Shown here: piece by piece, positions 1 to 7,030 of the stretch
How positions within the stretch are numbered: the stretch's first letter is position 1
Layout: each line of letters opens with the position of its first letter
Assembly: GCA_002499015.1 (NCBI GenBank)
Contig: DAJY01000055.1
Location: 1,273 to 10,821, forward strand
Length of the DNA stretch: 9,549 nucleotides
Direction: 5' to 3'
Source of the DNA: Euryarchaeota archaeon UBA242
GTDB taxonomy: Archaea; Thermoplasmatota; Poseidoniia; Poseidoniales; Poseidoniaceae
Notes under the pieces: generated by a model
Told to the model about the DNA's origin: nothing
Databases searched by the model: none
The model's input: only the letters and a program-made list of their open reading frames with translations
Program-made: the position numbers and the translations under genes

Positions 1-1751
1 TAAGCACTACCGGTTACTTTCTTTAATTGTTGTAATGCTTGTTGCCACTGCTCTCTTTGAGATTCTAATTGACTCTCATCACACTTTAGTAATTCAACTC
101 CACACTTGTGCATATCTTTGCTAGCACTAAGCCATGCGCCTGCCTTATCACGGGCATTTGATTCGAAATGCCATTCTTGTCCACGTGAACGATCAACAGT
201 TAGTAACCAAGTCCATGCAGCAGCGGCTGAATCAATATCGCCATGACGTCCAGTAGCTTCTCTTTCGGCCTTTCCAGGACCTTCTAATAATCCGGTTAGC
301 AATAGGTCGTGAATCATTCCAACAGGCCCTTCAATAGAACCGCGTCTTGTTGGGAATTTAGCAACATTTTGAGCCGCCTTTCTTGCTGAATCTAAACCTT
401 TGAGGAATGTACCAAACGGTTTCGGTTTGTTGACTTGCGCTTGCCAAATCTCTTCAGCCTCCTCTCCTTCAATTCCAAGGCTAGCCAATCCTTCAAGGCC
501 CCATTTTTCCCACATATTTTTGAGAATATCACCACATGATGCACCGTTGATTATCTCAAGTGCAGCCGCGTTTCGAGGAGAAATACCGCCGCGTGAATCA
601 ATTCGTAAACCCTCATCCCCATCAGGACCATCGCTAAGCGAAGCAAATAGTACGTGAGCGGTTAGATTTCTTTCATCCTCAGAACCAGCAACATCTGAAA
701 GAGATTCTTCGATCGATTGTAATGAATCTCCTGCAACCCAGGAATCGCCGACAACCAAACCAGTATCTACACTATCCAAAACGGTTCTTCGGATAGCCAT
801 TGCAATCAACCCTTCATTCATAGAAAGGCCCTGCCAAGCATCGATTATTTTGTCAATGCCTTCATCAGCAGCAACCGGCAAAACCTTGTCCAGAGGCCAC
901 CCTTCCGGAGTCCATTTAGCATCAATTGTTAGAATAGATGGTAGGAAAGGTGGTAGCATTGAAAGAGCAAGGTGGTGAATAAAAGAAGAATCCTTCTTGC
1001 TTGGATTTTCAAGAGCGGTTAGACTAATCGCTAGTATCGGTCCGTGGTGGAAAGTCATACGAACATAACCCTCTGGTGTGTTTCCACCTTCTACTACTGT
1101 TGCAGGGTCTAAGTCTGCAGTAACCCAAACAACCTTTCCATCTATTTCATTCTCAATGAAATTAAATCGCGAGCGAGCAAGAACATCAGCCAGCCATTCT
1201 GGTGGTGGATTTGGATTCTTACCAGTACATACAAAGCCGCCCTTCCAGGTAAAGAAATACATTCCCTTTTTTGCGTGATTTTCCCATGGTAACATTCGCA
1301 GAGTTAGATGATTAAAATTTTGAATACCGGCAAGGTAACCTTGTTTGCCATCTCCTCGGCGAATGAATGATGCAGAACCGAAAGAAGCAGAACCGAACTT
1401 TCCAACCATTTTTATTTCATCATCATGAGCAGCATGCAGAGAACCAGCAAATGCCTTAGCAACAGGGTCGCCACTTCTTGACATCATGCGTTTTGATAAC
1501 CAAGCAACGTCGTTCTTCTTAGAGATGATTCTGTCAAGCGCTTTCATAGTTTTCGTCACAGGGTCAGAAGCGAACCACGAGTTCTTTCCAGCCCATGTCA
1601 ATTTCGGTAAATGAGCATAAGGTGCTTCAAGCAAATTTTTTAGTTGCCGAGCCATCTTTTCAGAGGTTTCTTTGTTGGCTTGTTTTGTGCCACGCATGCG
1701 AATGGTTTGCTTTTTTTGGCCAGGAAATTCAACGTTAGAAGGTCCAGCCAT
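1..1751 (-). CDS. Large unrecognised soluble protein, 3' end at or beyond window edge
   Basis: I read one uninterrupted frame from an ATG at 1751 down to base 1, 583 codons plus two bases (TA), so the stop may be exactly at the edge (TAA or TAG) or the protein may continue. I do not recognise the family. The N-terminus is basic (QKKQTIRMRGTKQ at residues 12-24). No signal peptide or membrane segment is visible, so it is probably cytoplasmic. Residues 118-129 contain a tandem FGSAS-FGSAS. Residues 100-280 look like an alpha/beta region rich in W, F and H, the middle is acidic (345-385), and the C-terminal 50 residues are helical and glutamine-rich (SQLESQREQWQQALQQL). A purine-rich GAGGGG sits 5 nt before the ATG, which supports this start. 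Codon use resembles the neighbours. That it is a real gene is near certain from frame length; its function is unknown. Confidence 0.9.
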   Translation of the reverse strand, partial: MAGPSNVEFPGQKKQTIRMRGTKQANKETSEKMARQLKNLLEAPYAHLPKLTWAGKNSWFASDPVTKTMKALDRIISKKNDVAWLSKRMMSRSGDPVAKAFAGSLHAAHDDEIKMVGKFGSASFGSASFIRRGDGKQGYLAGIQNFNHLTLRMLPWENHAKKGMYFFTWKGGFVCTGKNPNPPPEWLADVLARSRFNFIENEIDGKVVWVTADLDPATVVEGGNTPEGYVRMTFHHGPILAISLTALENPSKKDSSFIHHLALSMLPPFLPSILTIDAKWTPEGWPLDKVLPVAADEGIDKIIDAWQGLSMNEGLIAMAIRRTVLDSVDTGLVVGDSWVAGDSLQSIEESLSDVAGSEDERNLTAHVLFASLSDGPDGDEGLRIDSRGGISPRNAAALEIINGASCGDILKNMWEKWGLEGLASLGIEGEEAEEIWQAQVNKPKPFGTFLKGLDSARKAAQNVAKFPTRRGSIEGPVGMIHDLLLTGLLEGPGKAEREATGRHGDIDSAAAAWTWLLTVDRSRGQEWHFESNARDKAGAWLSASKDMHKCGVELLKCDESQLESQREQWQQALQQLKKVTGSA

Positions 1752-1866
1752 ACATTCCCCTCACCCTTGGCCAAAACCCTCTCTCGTTTGAGCCCTTCGC
1801 GGCGGGTTCCGAAAGGGAGCAATCAAGAAGCGGTCGCTTCTTGCCCTAATCAAGAGGGGATTGTTG
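1752..1866. promoter_or_regulatory. Divergent intergenic region between the unknown gene and the MBL-fold gene
   Basis: This spacer must carry the promoters of both flanking genes, which point away from each other. It is more GC-rich than the genes, and I see no clear archaeal TATA box. It holds a perfect inverted repeat (1824-1843), an imperfect hairpin pairing CCCTTCG (1793-1799) with CGAAAGGG (1810-1817), and a near-direct repeat AATCAAGAAG (1821-1830) and AATCAAGAGG (1849-1858), 28 bp apart start to start. Both genes have a GAGGGG ribosome-binding-like sequence just before their starts. Promoter function is inferred from gene layout, not from a recognised element. Confidence 0.5.
1824..1843. 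repeat. Perfect inverted repeat, 9-bp arms with 2-bp centre
   Basis: Arms CAAGAAGCG (1824-1832) and CGCTTCTTG (1835-1843) are exact reverse complements around a GT centre. The geometry suits a dimeric DNA-binding regulator; a 2-nt centre is too tight for an ordinary RNA hairpin unless inner pairs open. It lies 24 bp before the probable GTG start of the MBL-fold gene and about 70 bp before the divergent gene. No matching regulator gene is in the window. Confidence 0.55.
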
Positions 1867-2718
1867 GTGGTCGAAGTAACCTTACTCGGTATTGCACAAG
1901 ACGGTGCTCGGCCACAAGCGGGTTGCATTCAACCATGCTGTGCTGGTTTGACTGCAGAAGACACCATGTTCCCTGTTTCTTTAGGGATTATTGATGATTC
2001 TGGCGCTGGCCATTTGATTGAGGCAACCCGTTATCTGAGTGAACAATTTCGTATTTGGGGCGCCCCATCACTCGATTCAGTTTGGCTAACTCATGCACAC
2101 TTTGGCCATGTTGATGGCTTGGGATTATTTGGTAAAGAAACCATGGACAGTAGAGATCTCGACCTACATGTTTCAGATGAGATGTTTCACCTGATGGAAG
2201 AAACACCTCAGTGGGCTCTGATGCTGAAGCAAGGAGTTTTTCAGGACAAGATATTCCAAAATGGTGAACAAATTACCAAGCATGAAGATCTTTCCATTAT
2301 TCCGATAGTAATACCTCATCGCGATGAACTTTCTGATATGCATGCGTTTTTGATTTGTGGTGCTAATAAGAGATTACTATTTTTGCCAGACCACGACTCA
2401 TGGCAACAAACCCTTGATTGTCACCATCAGCCAGATATTCGCAGTTGGCTTAGACATTTACAAGTCGATATCGCATTACTAGACGGCACTTTTTGGTCTG
2501 AAGATGAGTTGGGAGGGCGCTCGCAGCAAGATGTTGCTCACCCTCCAGTTAAGCAAACATTGCAATTATTGGGTGAAAGAAAAGTTGACGACCCCGAGAT
2601 TATTTTCATTCATTTAAACCATACAAATCCTCTATATGATGAGAGTAGTCAAGCCTATGAGGAAGTTGTCAGCAATGGATGGAAAGTAGGAGTACAAGGC
2701 CAAACTTTCATTCTTTAA
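1867..2718 (+). CDS. PqqB-like metallo-beta-lactamase-fold hydrolase
   Basis: A 283-residue protein of the metallo-beta-lactamase superfamily, in the branch that resembles PqqB. It opens with a strand and TLLGIAQDGARPQAGC (5-20), as these relatives do, with a cysteine cluster C20, C24, C25. The metal motif is HAHFGH (76-81), where the usual Asp of HxHxDH is Gly, as I recall for PqqB-like members. Later family blocks are PHRDELSD (150-157), LPDHD (173-177), LLDGTFW (204-210) and HLNHTNP (249-255), which supply further likely ligands. No other pqq gene or PqqA-like peptide is present, so PQQ synthesis is not implied and the substrate is unknown. Start: TTG codons at 1861 and 1864 are also possible, but GTG at 1867 lies 7 nt after GAGGGG (1854-1859) and gives the family-like N-terminus. 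It is probably cytoplasmic. The 3' end overlaps the convergent symporter gene by 11 bp. Confidence 0.85.
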   Translation: MVEVTLLGIAQDGARPQAGCIQPCCAGLTAEDTMFPVSLGIIDDSGAGHLIEATRYLSEQFRIWGAPSLDSVWLTHAHFGHVDGLGLFGKETMDSRDLDLHVSDEMFHLMEETPQWALMLKQGVFQDKIFQNGEQITKHEDLSIIPIVIPHRDELSDMHAFLICGANKRLLFLPDHDSWQQTLDCHHQPDIRSWLRHLQVDIALLDGTFWSEDELGGRSQQDVAHPPVKQTLQLLGERKVDDPEIIFIHLNHTNPLYDESSQAYEEVVSNGWKVGVQGQTFIL

Positions 2719-4813
2719 CTTCTGTGATGGTGTAGTCTAATACTATCAGTTCAATGGAATAATCAACGTTTTCGCCGTTATCAGTATGAGTGCATCCAGT
2801 TCCACCACCCATACTTACATCAACTGAAATTTCAATCGAATAATCGCCAAGTCCAGCACCGTTTGAATCGAGTCCAGCCATGATGTCGGCTTTTGTAACA
2901 TTGGACACATTGCCAATCATCGAAGCATCATACCATTCAACAAATGTTTCATGAGAGGCTGGAGCACCGTCTTGATTTTGACCGTCTGCGGAAGCGTTGA
3001 ATCCACTGTGCATGAGCATTCCAGTAATGGTATCAGATTCTGTATCCGATGCGCCCAGCAAAGCACAACCGAGGCCTGCACTACTTTCATCTTCTGAATA
3101 GGTCATCACAATCTTTGCCCCAACGATATTCATTGCATCGGCACCGCTGAGAGAATCTGTCGATAAATTGAGTACGAATGTCTCACCGTCAGCAATGTAT
3201 TCTCCACCGTTATCAAGCACAATGGTTTCGAAATTTGCAGTTACATTGTATGATCCAACCATCCCTTGTGATTCAGACTTATCTGGTGCAAAGGCGTAGT
3301 ATGAAGCCTCTACTGAAGCGGTTAGGACAAAAACTACAACAGCCGCAACAGTCAATGTTTTCTGAGCAGGAATAGAGTAGCGTCCAAATGGATTTTTTGA
3401 TGATTGTTCGCGGAAGTTACACAAAAAGAAATGGGTAGCAAAGGCAGCACCCATTCCAGGAACAGATGGGAAAACATCGGCCCCATAACCAAGAACAGTC
3501 CAAATAATTACACCACTCATTGCCGCAGTCATCATCGCTATGGAGTGGTTTGTATCTGGCTCATAACCCATCATTCTTATCAATAGTAGTGGGACAAATA
3601 TTCCACCCAATCCGTAAACTGCTAATACAACCAAGGCAAAGACAGAATCTCCAAAGCCTGGAACTTGTTGTCCAATCAATGAAAGAACGGTAGCGAATAC
3701 AGCTACAGCCAAAGTAACCTTCTTTGTAGCCGAATGGTTCTGACTCCATTCCGGTTTTATATCATCTGTAATGGCTGCAGTGCAGGCTAATACCTGGCTA
3801 TCTGCAGTCGACATAGTCGCAGCAAATATGGATGCTAGAACCACTCCTGCTAGGAATGGATTGAGTATTTCCATTGCCAATACCGGTAGCCCAGTTTCAG
3901 CATCTGAAGCATCCATGTCTAGGAAAATAGCTCTAGCGGCAAGACCAATTATGAACATCAGTATGATGAATGGTGTTTGCCATACGAAGAACCAAACAGC
4001 AGCTTCCTTTCTTGCTTTGTCATTTTCCAAAGTCATTACTCGGGAAACCACTTGTGGCTGACCAGCCACACCAAGTCCGCCTAGGAAGAACGCAGCAATC
4101 CAAAGAGTGGCACCAAATTTCAAACTGCTAGGATAGATGTTAACCATGTTTGGATCAAAACTCTTCAAAGTTGAATGAAGGCCAGAAAATCCACCGACTT
4201 CTCCTAATGCAACATAACACAAAATCGTTGAACCGACAATCATTACACATGATTGTGCAGCATCGGTCCAAATCGAAGCACGAATACCACCGGCGTAGCA
4301 ATACGCTACAACCAAAACAAAACCGATCAGTATTCCGATAATTTGAGACCAACCCAACATCGAATTCAGTGCCAATCCTCCAGCGGTTAACTGCGCTGCA
4401 GCATATATTGAGAGCAAGAACACTGACAATACTGCTGCTAGTTTTGCCTCTGGAGAGCCAGTTTTGTTGGAAACAAGCGAGGTCAGTGAGCGAATACCAC
4501 GTTCATGGCCTTCCTTCTGGATATACTTGTACAACCAAACCCATGCAACGAGTTGACCCACTGTAGAAACAAGTGCAATCCAAACCGCTGAATAGCCTTG
4601 AACGAAAATGAATCCAATAAAACCAATAAACATGTATCCTGAGTTCCAAGTGCTGACGGCAGATAATGCAGCCAAAGCGGGGTGCATCCCTCTTCCTGCA
4701 ACAAGATAGTCATCTGTTGTATCTTCTTTGACCCTCATTGATGCAAGCCCAACGCCTGCAAAAAGCATCAAAAATAGTAAAAAAGAGATGAGAAGAATAA
4801 TTTCATCTGACAT
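2708..4813 (-). CDS. PutP-like sodium/solute symporter (SSS family) with extra C-terminal extracellular domain
   Basis: A sodium-coupled importer of the SSS (SLC5) family, closest in motifs to sodium/proline symporters. Numbering is from the TTG codon at 4816, giving 702 residues; the following ATG at 4813 is the likelier start. Visible signatures are GGLGVAGQPQVVSRVM (246-261, compare GQPxxxxRFM in PutP) and MSTADSQ (335-341), which carries the Ser-Thr pair of the Na2 sodium site. I count about 14 hydrophobic segments; the last (486-506) follows a basic loop (R469, K474, R479, K486), so the C-terminus should face outward. The tail (about 507-702) is acidic and beta-rich, with five N-x-S/T sequons (N524, N550, N607, N636, N639) and two cysteines (C584, C675). 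PutP proteins normally end near 500 residues, so the tail is an added domain. PutP Asp55 aligns with W57. The substrate is unproven: proline, another amino acid or an organic acid. It follows dphB by a few bases, so the two are probably co-transcribed. Confidence 0.9.
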   Translation of the reverse strand: MSDEIILLISFLLFLMLFAGVGLASMRVKEDTTDDYLVAGRGMHPALAALSAVSTWNSGYMFIGFIGFIFVQGYSAVWIALVSTVGQLVAWVWLYKYIQKEGHERGIRSLTSLVSNKTGSPEAKLAAVLSVFLLSIYAAAQLTAGGLALNSMLGWSQIIGILIGFVLVVAYCYAGGIRASIWTDAAQSCVMIVGSTILCYVALGEVGGFSGLHSTLKSFDPNMVNIYPSSLKFGATLWIAAFFLGGLGVAGQPQVVSRVMTLENDKARKEAAVWFFVWQTPFIILMFIIGLAARAIFLDMDASDAETGLPVLAMEILNPFLAGVVLASIFAATMSTADSQVLACTAAITDDIKPEWSQNHSATKKVTLAVAVFATVLSLIGQQVPGFGDSVFALVVLAVYGLGGIFVPLLLIRMMGYEPDTNHSIAMMTAAMSGVIIWTVLGYGADVFPSVPGMGAAFATHFFLCNFREQSSKNPFGRYSIPAQKTLTVAAVVVFVLTASVEASYYAFAPDKSESQGMVGSYNVTANFETIVLDNGGEYIADGETFVLNLSTDSLSGADAMNIVGAKIVMTYSEDESSAGLGCALLGASDTESDTITGMLMHSGFNASADGQNQDGAPASHETFVEWYDASMIGNVSNVTKADIMAGLDSNGAGLGDYSIEISVDVSMGGGTGCTHTDNGENVDYSIELIVLDYTITEVKE

Positions 4814-4822
4814 CAAAAAACA

Positions 4823-5707
4823 TCACTCCTTTTTCCAACGAAGTAACGCCGCTTCTTCAACATCACTCAAAGAAGAGGGAAATACTAAACAATTCAGCCT
4901 CCCACCTTCGAGTTGAGTTAATTGACCAACTGTAGTAGTAATAATCTGCTCATTTGAACAACCCATATCACTACACAAGACAACAATCCGTTGCTCTATC
5001 GAAGTTTGCAAGTATTGTTTACAGGCCTCAACTCTCATTCTTTCTAAGGCACTATCACCTTGCATCTCATCAACAGATTGTTGTAATTTTGTAAACATCA
5101 TCATTAGAGCAGAACTAGCATCGCTAGGTTGCATAGGGCGCTGGTCACCAGTTCCTGCACCGGTTGGGTCTAAATCGAGTAGAGCTAGAGTATGTAAATT
5201 CAAATGATTATTTTGTGCTAATACCTCTAATGGAGAAGTGGCAACCCAGCCGCCATATGGATAGGTTAGAGTAGTCTGTCTGCCGAATTTATAATTGGAT
5301 AAACCAATTGCACCGGTTACTATGGTTGTAATAGAAATTCCGTGGAATGTAATACATTCAATCCCCGCTTCAGCCGCTTGTAACTGCAAATCCACATGCG
5401 TTGTTGCCTGTAGTGGGTCGCCAACAACCAGTAATCCAACTAAAGAACTCTTGGCCAACTCCAATAATAGTTCAGGAGATTCAATTTCAGGACGCATCAC
5501 CTTAGTAATTTGACCACATTCCGCTTCCAATAAATCCAATTGATCTTGTGGCCATAGGGCGGTATAGGCTTCATAGCGGAGCGAATCACATGCCTGTGCG
5601 GCCTGTTTCGCTTCAATAGTCATCGATGAAAAGTTCCCAGGTCCCATGCCAATTAACACAAGACCACAATCTGGTAAGTTGAGAGAATTACTATTTTTTG
5701 CCGTCAT
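4823..5707 (-). CDS. dphB: Diphthine synthase (EF-2 diphthamide methyltransferase)
   Basis: A SAM-dependent methyltransferase that methylates the modified histidine of translation elongation factor 2 during diphthamide synthesis, in the cytoplasm. From the ATG at 5707 it is 294 residues, somewhat longer than the roughly 265 typical of archaeal DphB. Family landmarks are LVLIGMGPGN (16-25), the cofactor-binding block GDPLQATTH (96-104), FHGISI (121-126), YKFGRQTTL (139-147) and TSPLEV (157-162), followed by LHTLALLDLD (171-180). The C-terminal half is family-like but has extra residues around 182-230. An ATG at 5746 would add 13 residues, but a strong GGGAGGG lies 7 nt before the 5707 ATG, so I chose that start. 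It is the first gene of a likely two-gene operon with the symporter and is divergent from trm5. Confidence 0.93.
   Translation of the reverse strand: MTAKNSNSLNLPDCGLVLIGMGPGNFSSMTIEAKQAAQACDSLRYEAYTALWPQDQLDLLEAECGQITKVMRPEIESPELLLELAKSSLVGLLVVGDPLQATTHVDLQLQAAEAGIECITFHGISITTIVTGAIGLSNYKFGRQTTLTYPYGGWVATSPLEVLAQNNHLNLHTLALLDLDPTGAGTGDQRPMQPSDASSALMMMFTKLQQSVDEMQGDSALERMRVEACKQYLQTSIEQRIVVLCSDMGCSNEQIITTTVGQLTQLEGGRLNCLVFPSSLSDVEEAALLRWKKE
4825..4831 (-). promoter_or_regulatory. Ribosome-binding site of the symporter, inside the dphB end
   Basis: The minus strand reads AAGGAGT, continuing into the dphB stop codon TGA (4825-4823). The GGAG core is 9 nt before TTG (4816) and 12 nt before ATG (4813). 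The site sits within the last codons of dphB, which implies translational coupling. An ATG overlapping the dphB stop (4823-4821) is in another frame and is not used. Confidence 0.65.
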
Positions 5708-5714
5708 CCTCAAA

Positions 5715-5721
5715 CCCTCCC
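5715..5721 (-). promoter_or_regulatory. dphB: Strong Shine-Dalgarno site that fixes the dphB start
   Basis: The minus strand reads GGGAGGG, then a 7-nt spacer (TTTGAGG), then ATG at 5707. This is the best ribosome-binding site in the window. It argues against the upstream ATGs at 5746 and 5743, which would also overlap the start of trm5. Confidence 0.75.
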
Positions 5722-5744
5722 TTCGCTTGGATGTAGCGAGCATC

Positions 5745-6845
5745 ATGCGTCATTTGAGTGTGCCGAGCGCGCAAACCCAGACTTGGTTGGACTTTTGTAA
5801 GTCCAATGGCTGGTTGTTTAGCGAGGCAGGAGTTCACCCATTAGAAGGGGGTAGAAAGGGCATTCCACTTTTGGATAATGCGCCCATTGCAGGAGATTCA
5901 GTATGGCAGGGAATGCCGGAAGTGATGGTTGATGGCAGAGTAAAAGGGCCATCACATTGGACTCAAAGACTGGATGAAGAGATTTTCAAAAAAATGGAAA
6001 GTGAGTGGCCGGCAGCATTCGAAGTTCAAGGTGATTTACAAATTGTAAAAATTGAACCAGAATTGCAACAATTCGAATCGAATATAGCAGAAGCTATGTT
6101 ACATCAGTCACCTAATATCCGGGTTATTTGTGCTGATGAAGGAGTTCAAGGGGACTTCAGAATCAGAAAACTAAGAGTTGTTCAGAGTAGAGATGGTAAT
6201 GAATCAACGCTGACTAGAATTAAAGAAAATGGTTATTCATTATGGGTTGATCCCAGCAAAGTATATTTTTCAATTCGCCTATCAACTCAAAGAATTAATA
6301 CTGTAACGAGTGCTAAAAATCTATCACAGAGGCTTGGCCGAGGAATTGTAGTTTGCGACCCATACGCGGGAGTCGGCCCTAGCATGGGTGCGTTATTGGC
6401 TGAAGATGGATTAGTTTCTGGCTATCATGTAGGAGACCTAAATCCACAGGCGGTAGAACTACTGCAAATGAACATTGAACATTTGGTTACAAAATCCTCT
6501 AGCAGTAGTTTTTCTCCAGCAACAATTCGTTGCGCTGATGCCACCAAATGGGCGATGGATAATGAATTGGTAGAAAGTTGCGATTTATTATTAGTTAATT
6601 TGCCCCATGATAGCATAAGTCATTTACCAGAATTAATTCCACTATTGAAAAAGGGAGATACAACGGTATTACGAGGTTGGGCTATCATCGATAAAGACGA
6701 ATTTGAATCGCAAAAACAATTGATTATAGAGGCGATTGAGAAAACATCAGCAATAATTGAATCAGTTACCATAGAGGAGATTAAGGGATTCTCATCGAGC
6801 AAATGTTTTGCTTGTTTTGAAGTGTGGCTGTCAAGGCCTATCTGA
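5745..6845 (+). CDS. trm5: Trm5-type tRNA (guanine37-N1)-methyltransferase
   Basis: This SAM-dependent enzyme methylates N1 of G37 next to the tRNA anticodon, preventing frameshifting. From ATG 5745 the protein is 366 residues. After a 90-residue N-terminal region of weak resemblance come the Trm5 blocks: FEVQGDLQIVKI (92-103), NIAEAML (113-119), GDFRIRKLRV (136-145), ENGYSLWVDPSKVYFSIRLS (161-180), the SAM-binding loop DPYAGVGPS (205-213), GDLNPQAVELLQMNI (230-244) and the catalytic-type NLPHDS (295-300). Archaeal relatives usually read DxFAGVGPF and NLPxxA, so this copy is somewhat divergent but keeps the key residues. A Tyw2/TYW-like paralogue is the main alternative; FR-x-R and NLP favour Trm5. 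The frame stays open upstream to 5646, but that would overlap dphB on the other strand, and family similarity begins later. No Shine-Dalgarno is visible, so the transcript may be leaderless. Confidence 0.87.
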   Translation: MRHLSVPSAQTQTWLDFCKSNGWLFSEAGVHPLEGGRKGIPLLDNAPIAGDSVWQGMPEVMVDGRVKGPSHWTQRLDEEIFKKMESEWPAAFEVQGDLQIVKIEPELQQFESNIAEAMLHQSPNIRVICADEGVQGDFRIRKLRVVQSRDGNESTLTRIKENGYSLWVDPSKVYFSIRLSTQRINTVTSAKNLSQRLGRGIVVCDPYAGVGPSMGALLAEDGLVSGYHVGDLNPQAVELLQMNIEHLVTKSSSSSFSPATIRCADATKWAMDNELVESCDLLLVNLPHDSISHLPELIPLLKKGDTTVLRGWAIIDKDEFESQKQLIIEAIEKTSAIIESVTIEEIKGFSSSKCFACFEVWLSRPI

Positions 6846-6848
6846 GCG

Positions 6849-6856
6849 TTTAATTC
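6849..6856 (+). promoter_or_regulatory. Possible TATA box for the small zinc-ribbon gene
   Basis: The AT-rich octamer TTTAATTC lies just after the trm5 stop and is centred about 31 bp before the ATG at 6884. That distance would suit an archaeal TATA box with a very short leader. Support is spacing and composition only; readthrough from trm5 is equally possible. Confidence 0.3.
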
Positions 6857-6883
6857 ATCAAGCAGTTATGCTTGGGCTGTAAT

Positions 6884-7009
6884 ATGGGGAACACGATTCA
6901 ATGCAAGTGTGGAGTCACAATTGACATCACAGGAGTAATTCCAAGAAAAGACGGAACAAAGGTTTGGTGCCGCGTTTGTGGAACCTCCATGGTACATCAT
7001 AACAATTGA
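6884..7009 (+). CDS. Small zinc-ribbon protein, 41 residues
   Basis: A short frame runs from ATG 6884 to TGA 7009. The peptide has two cysteine pairs, CKCG (7-10) and CRVCG (29-33), separated by a beta-like stretch VTIDITGVIPRKDGTKVW. This CxC-x19-CxxC layout, with glycine after each knuckle, is that of a one-ribbon zinc-binding protein. Four well-spaced cysteines in 41 residues are unlikely in a chance frame. It is on the same strand as trm5, with a 38-bp gap. A TTG at 6872 would add four residues including another cysteine. Its partner (nucleic acid or protein) is unknown, and I do not recognise a named family. It converges with the M24 peptidase gene, leaving 21 bp between stops. Confidence 0.72.
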   Translation: MGNTIQCKCGVTIDITGVIPRKDGTKVWCRVCGTSMVHHNN

Positions 7010-7030
7010 AACTACTTCTAAAAGATGAAA

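Noticed and set aside
1793..1817. Hairpin CCCTTCG / CGAAAGGG as a riboswitch or RNA gene
   Set aside because: One short imperfect stem does not match any RNA family that I know, and there is no supporting second helix.
1644..1994. Plus-strand frame of 116 codons spanning the first divergent spacer
   Set aside because: It overlaps the N-terminus of the minus-strand unknown gene and the start of the MBL-fold gene in another frame, and its product resembles no protein family.
1867..2718. Calling the MBL-fold gene pqqB
   Set aside because: No PQQ gene accompanies it, and PqqB-like hydrolases occur outside PQQ producers; resemblance alone does not give the function.
4155..4352. Several 60-96 codon frames inside the symporter region on both strands
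   Set aside because: They are out of frame with a clear membrane-protein gene and have no start signals or family features of their own.
5646..5744. Longer trm5 beginning at 5646
   Set aside because: The 33 extra residues are antisense to the dphB N-terminus, and codon-level sense belongs to dphB there.
5708..5746. Longer dphB beginning at the ATG at 5746
   Set aside because: The ATG at 5707 has a strong GGGAGGG at 7-nt spacing, and the extra 13 residues have no family counterpart and would overlap the trm5 start.
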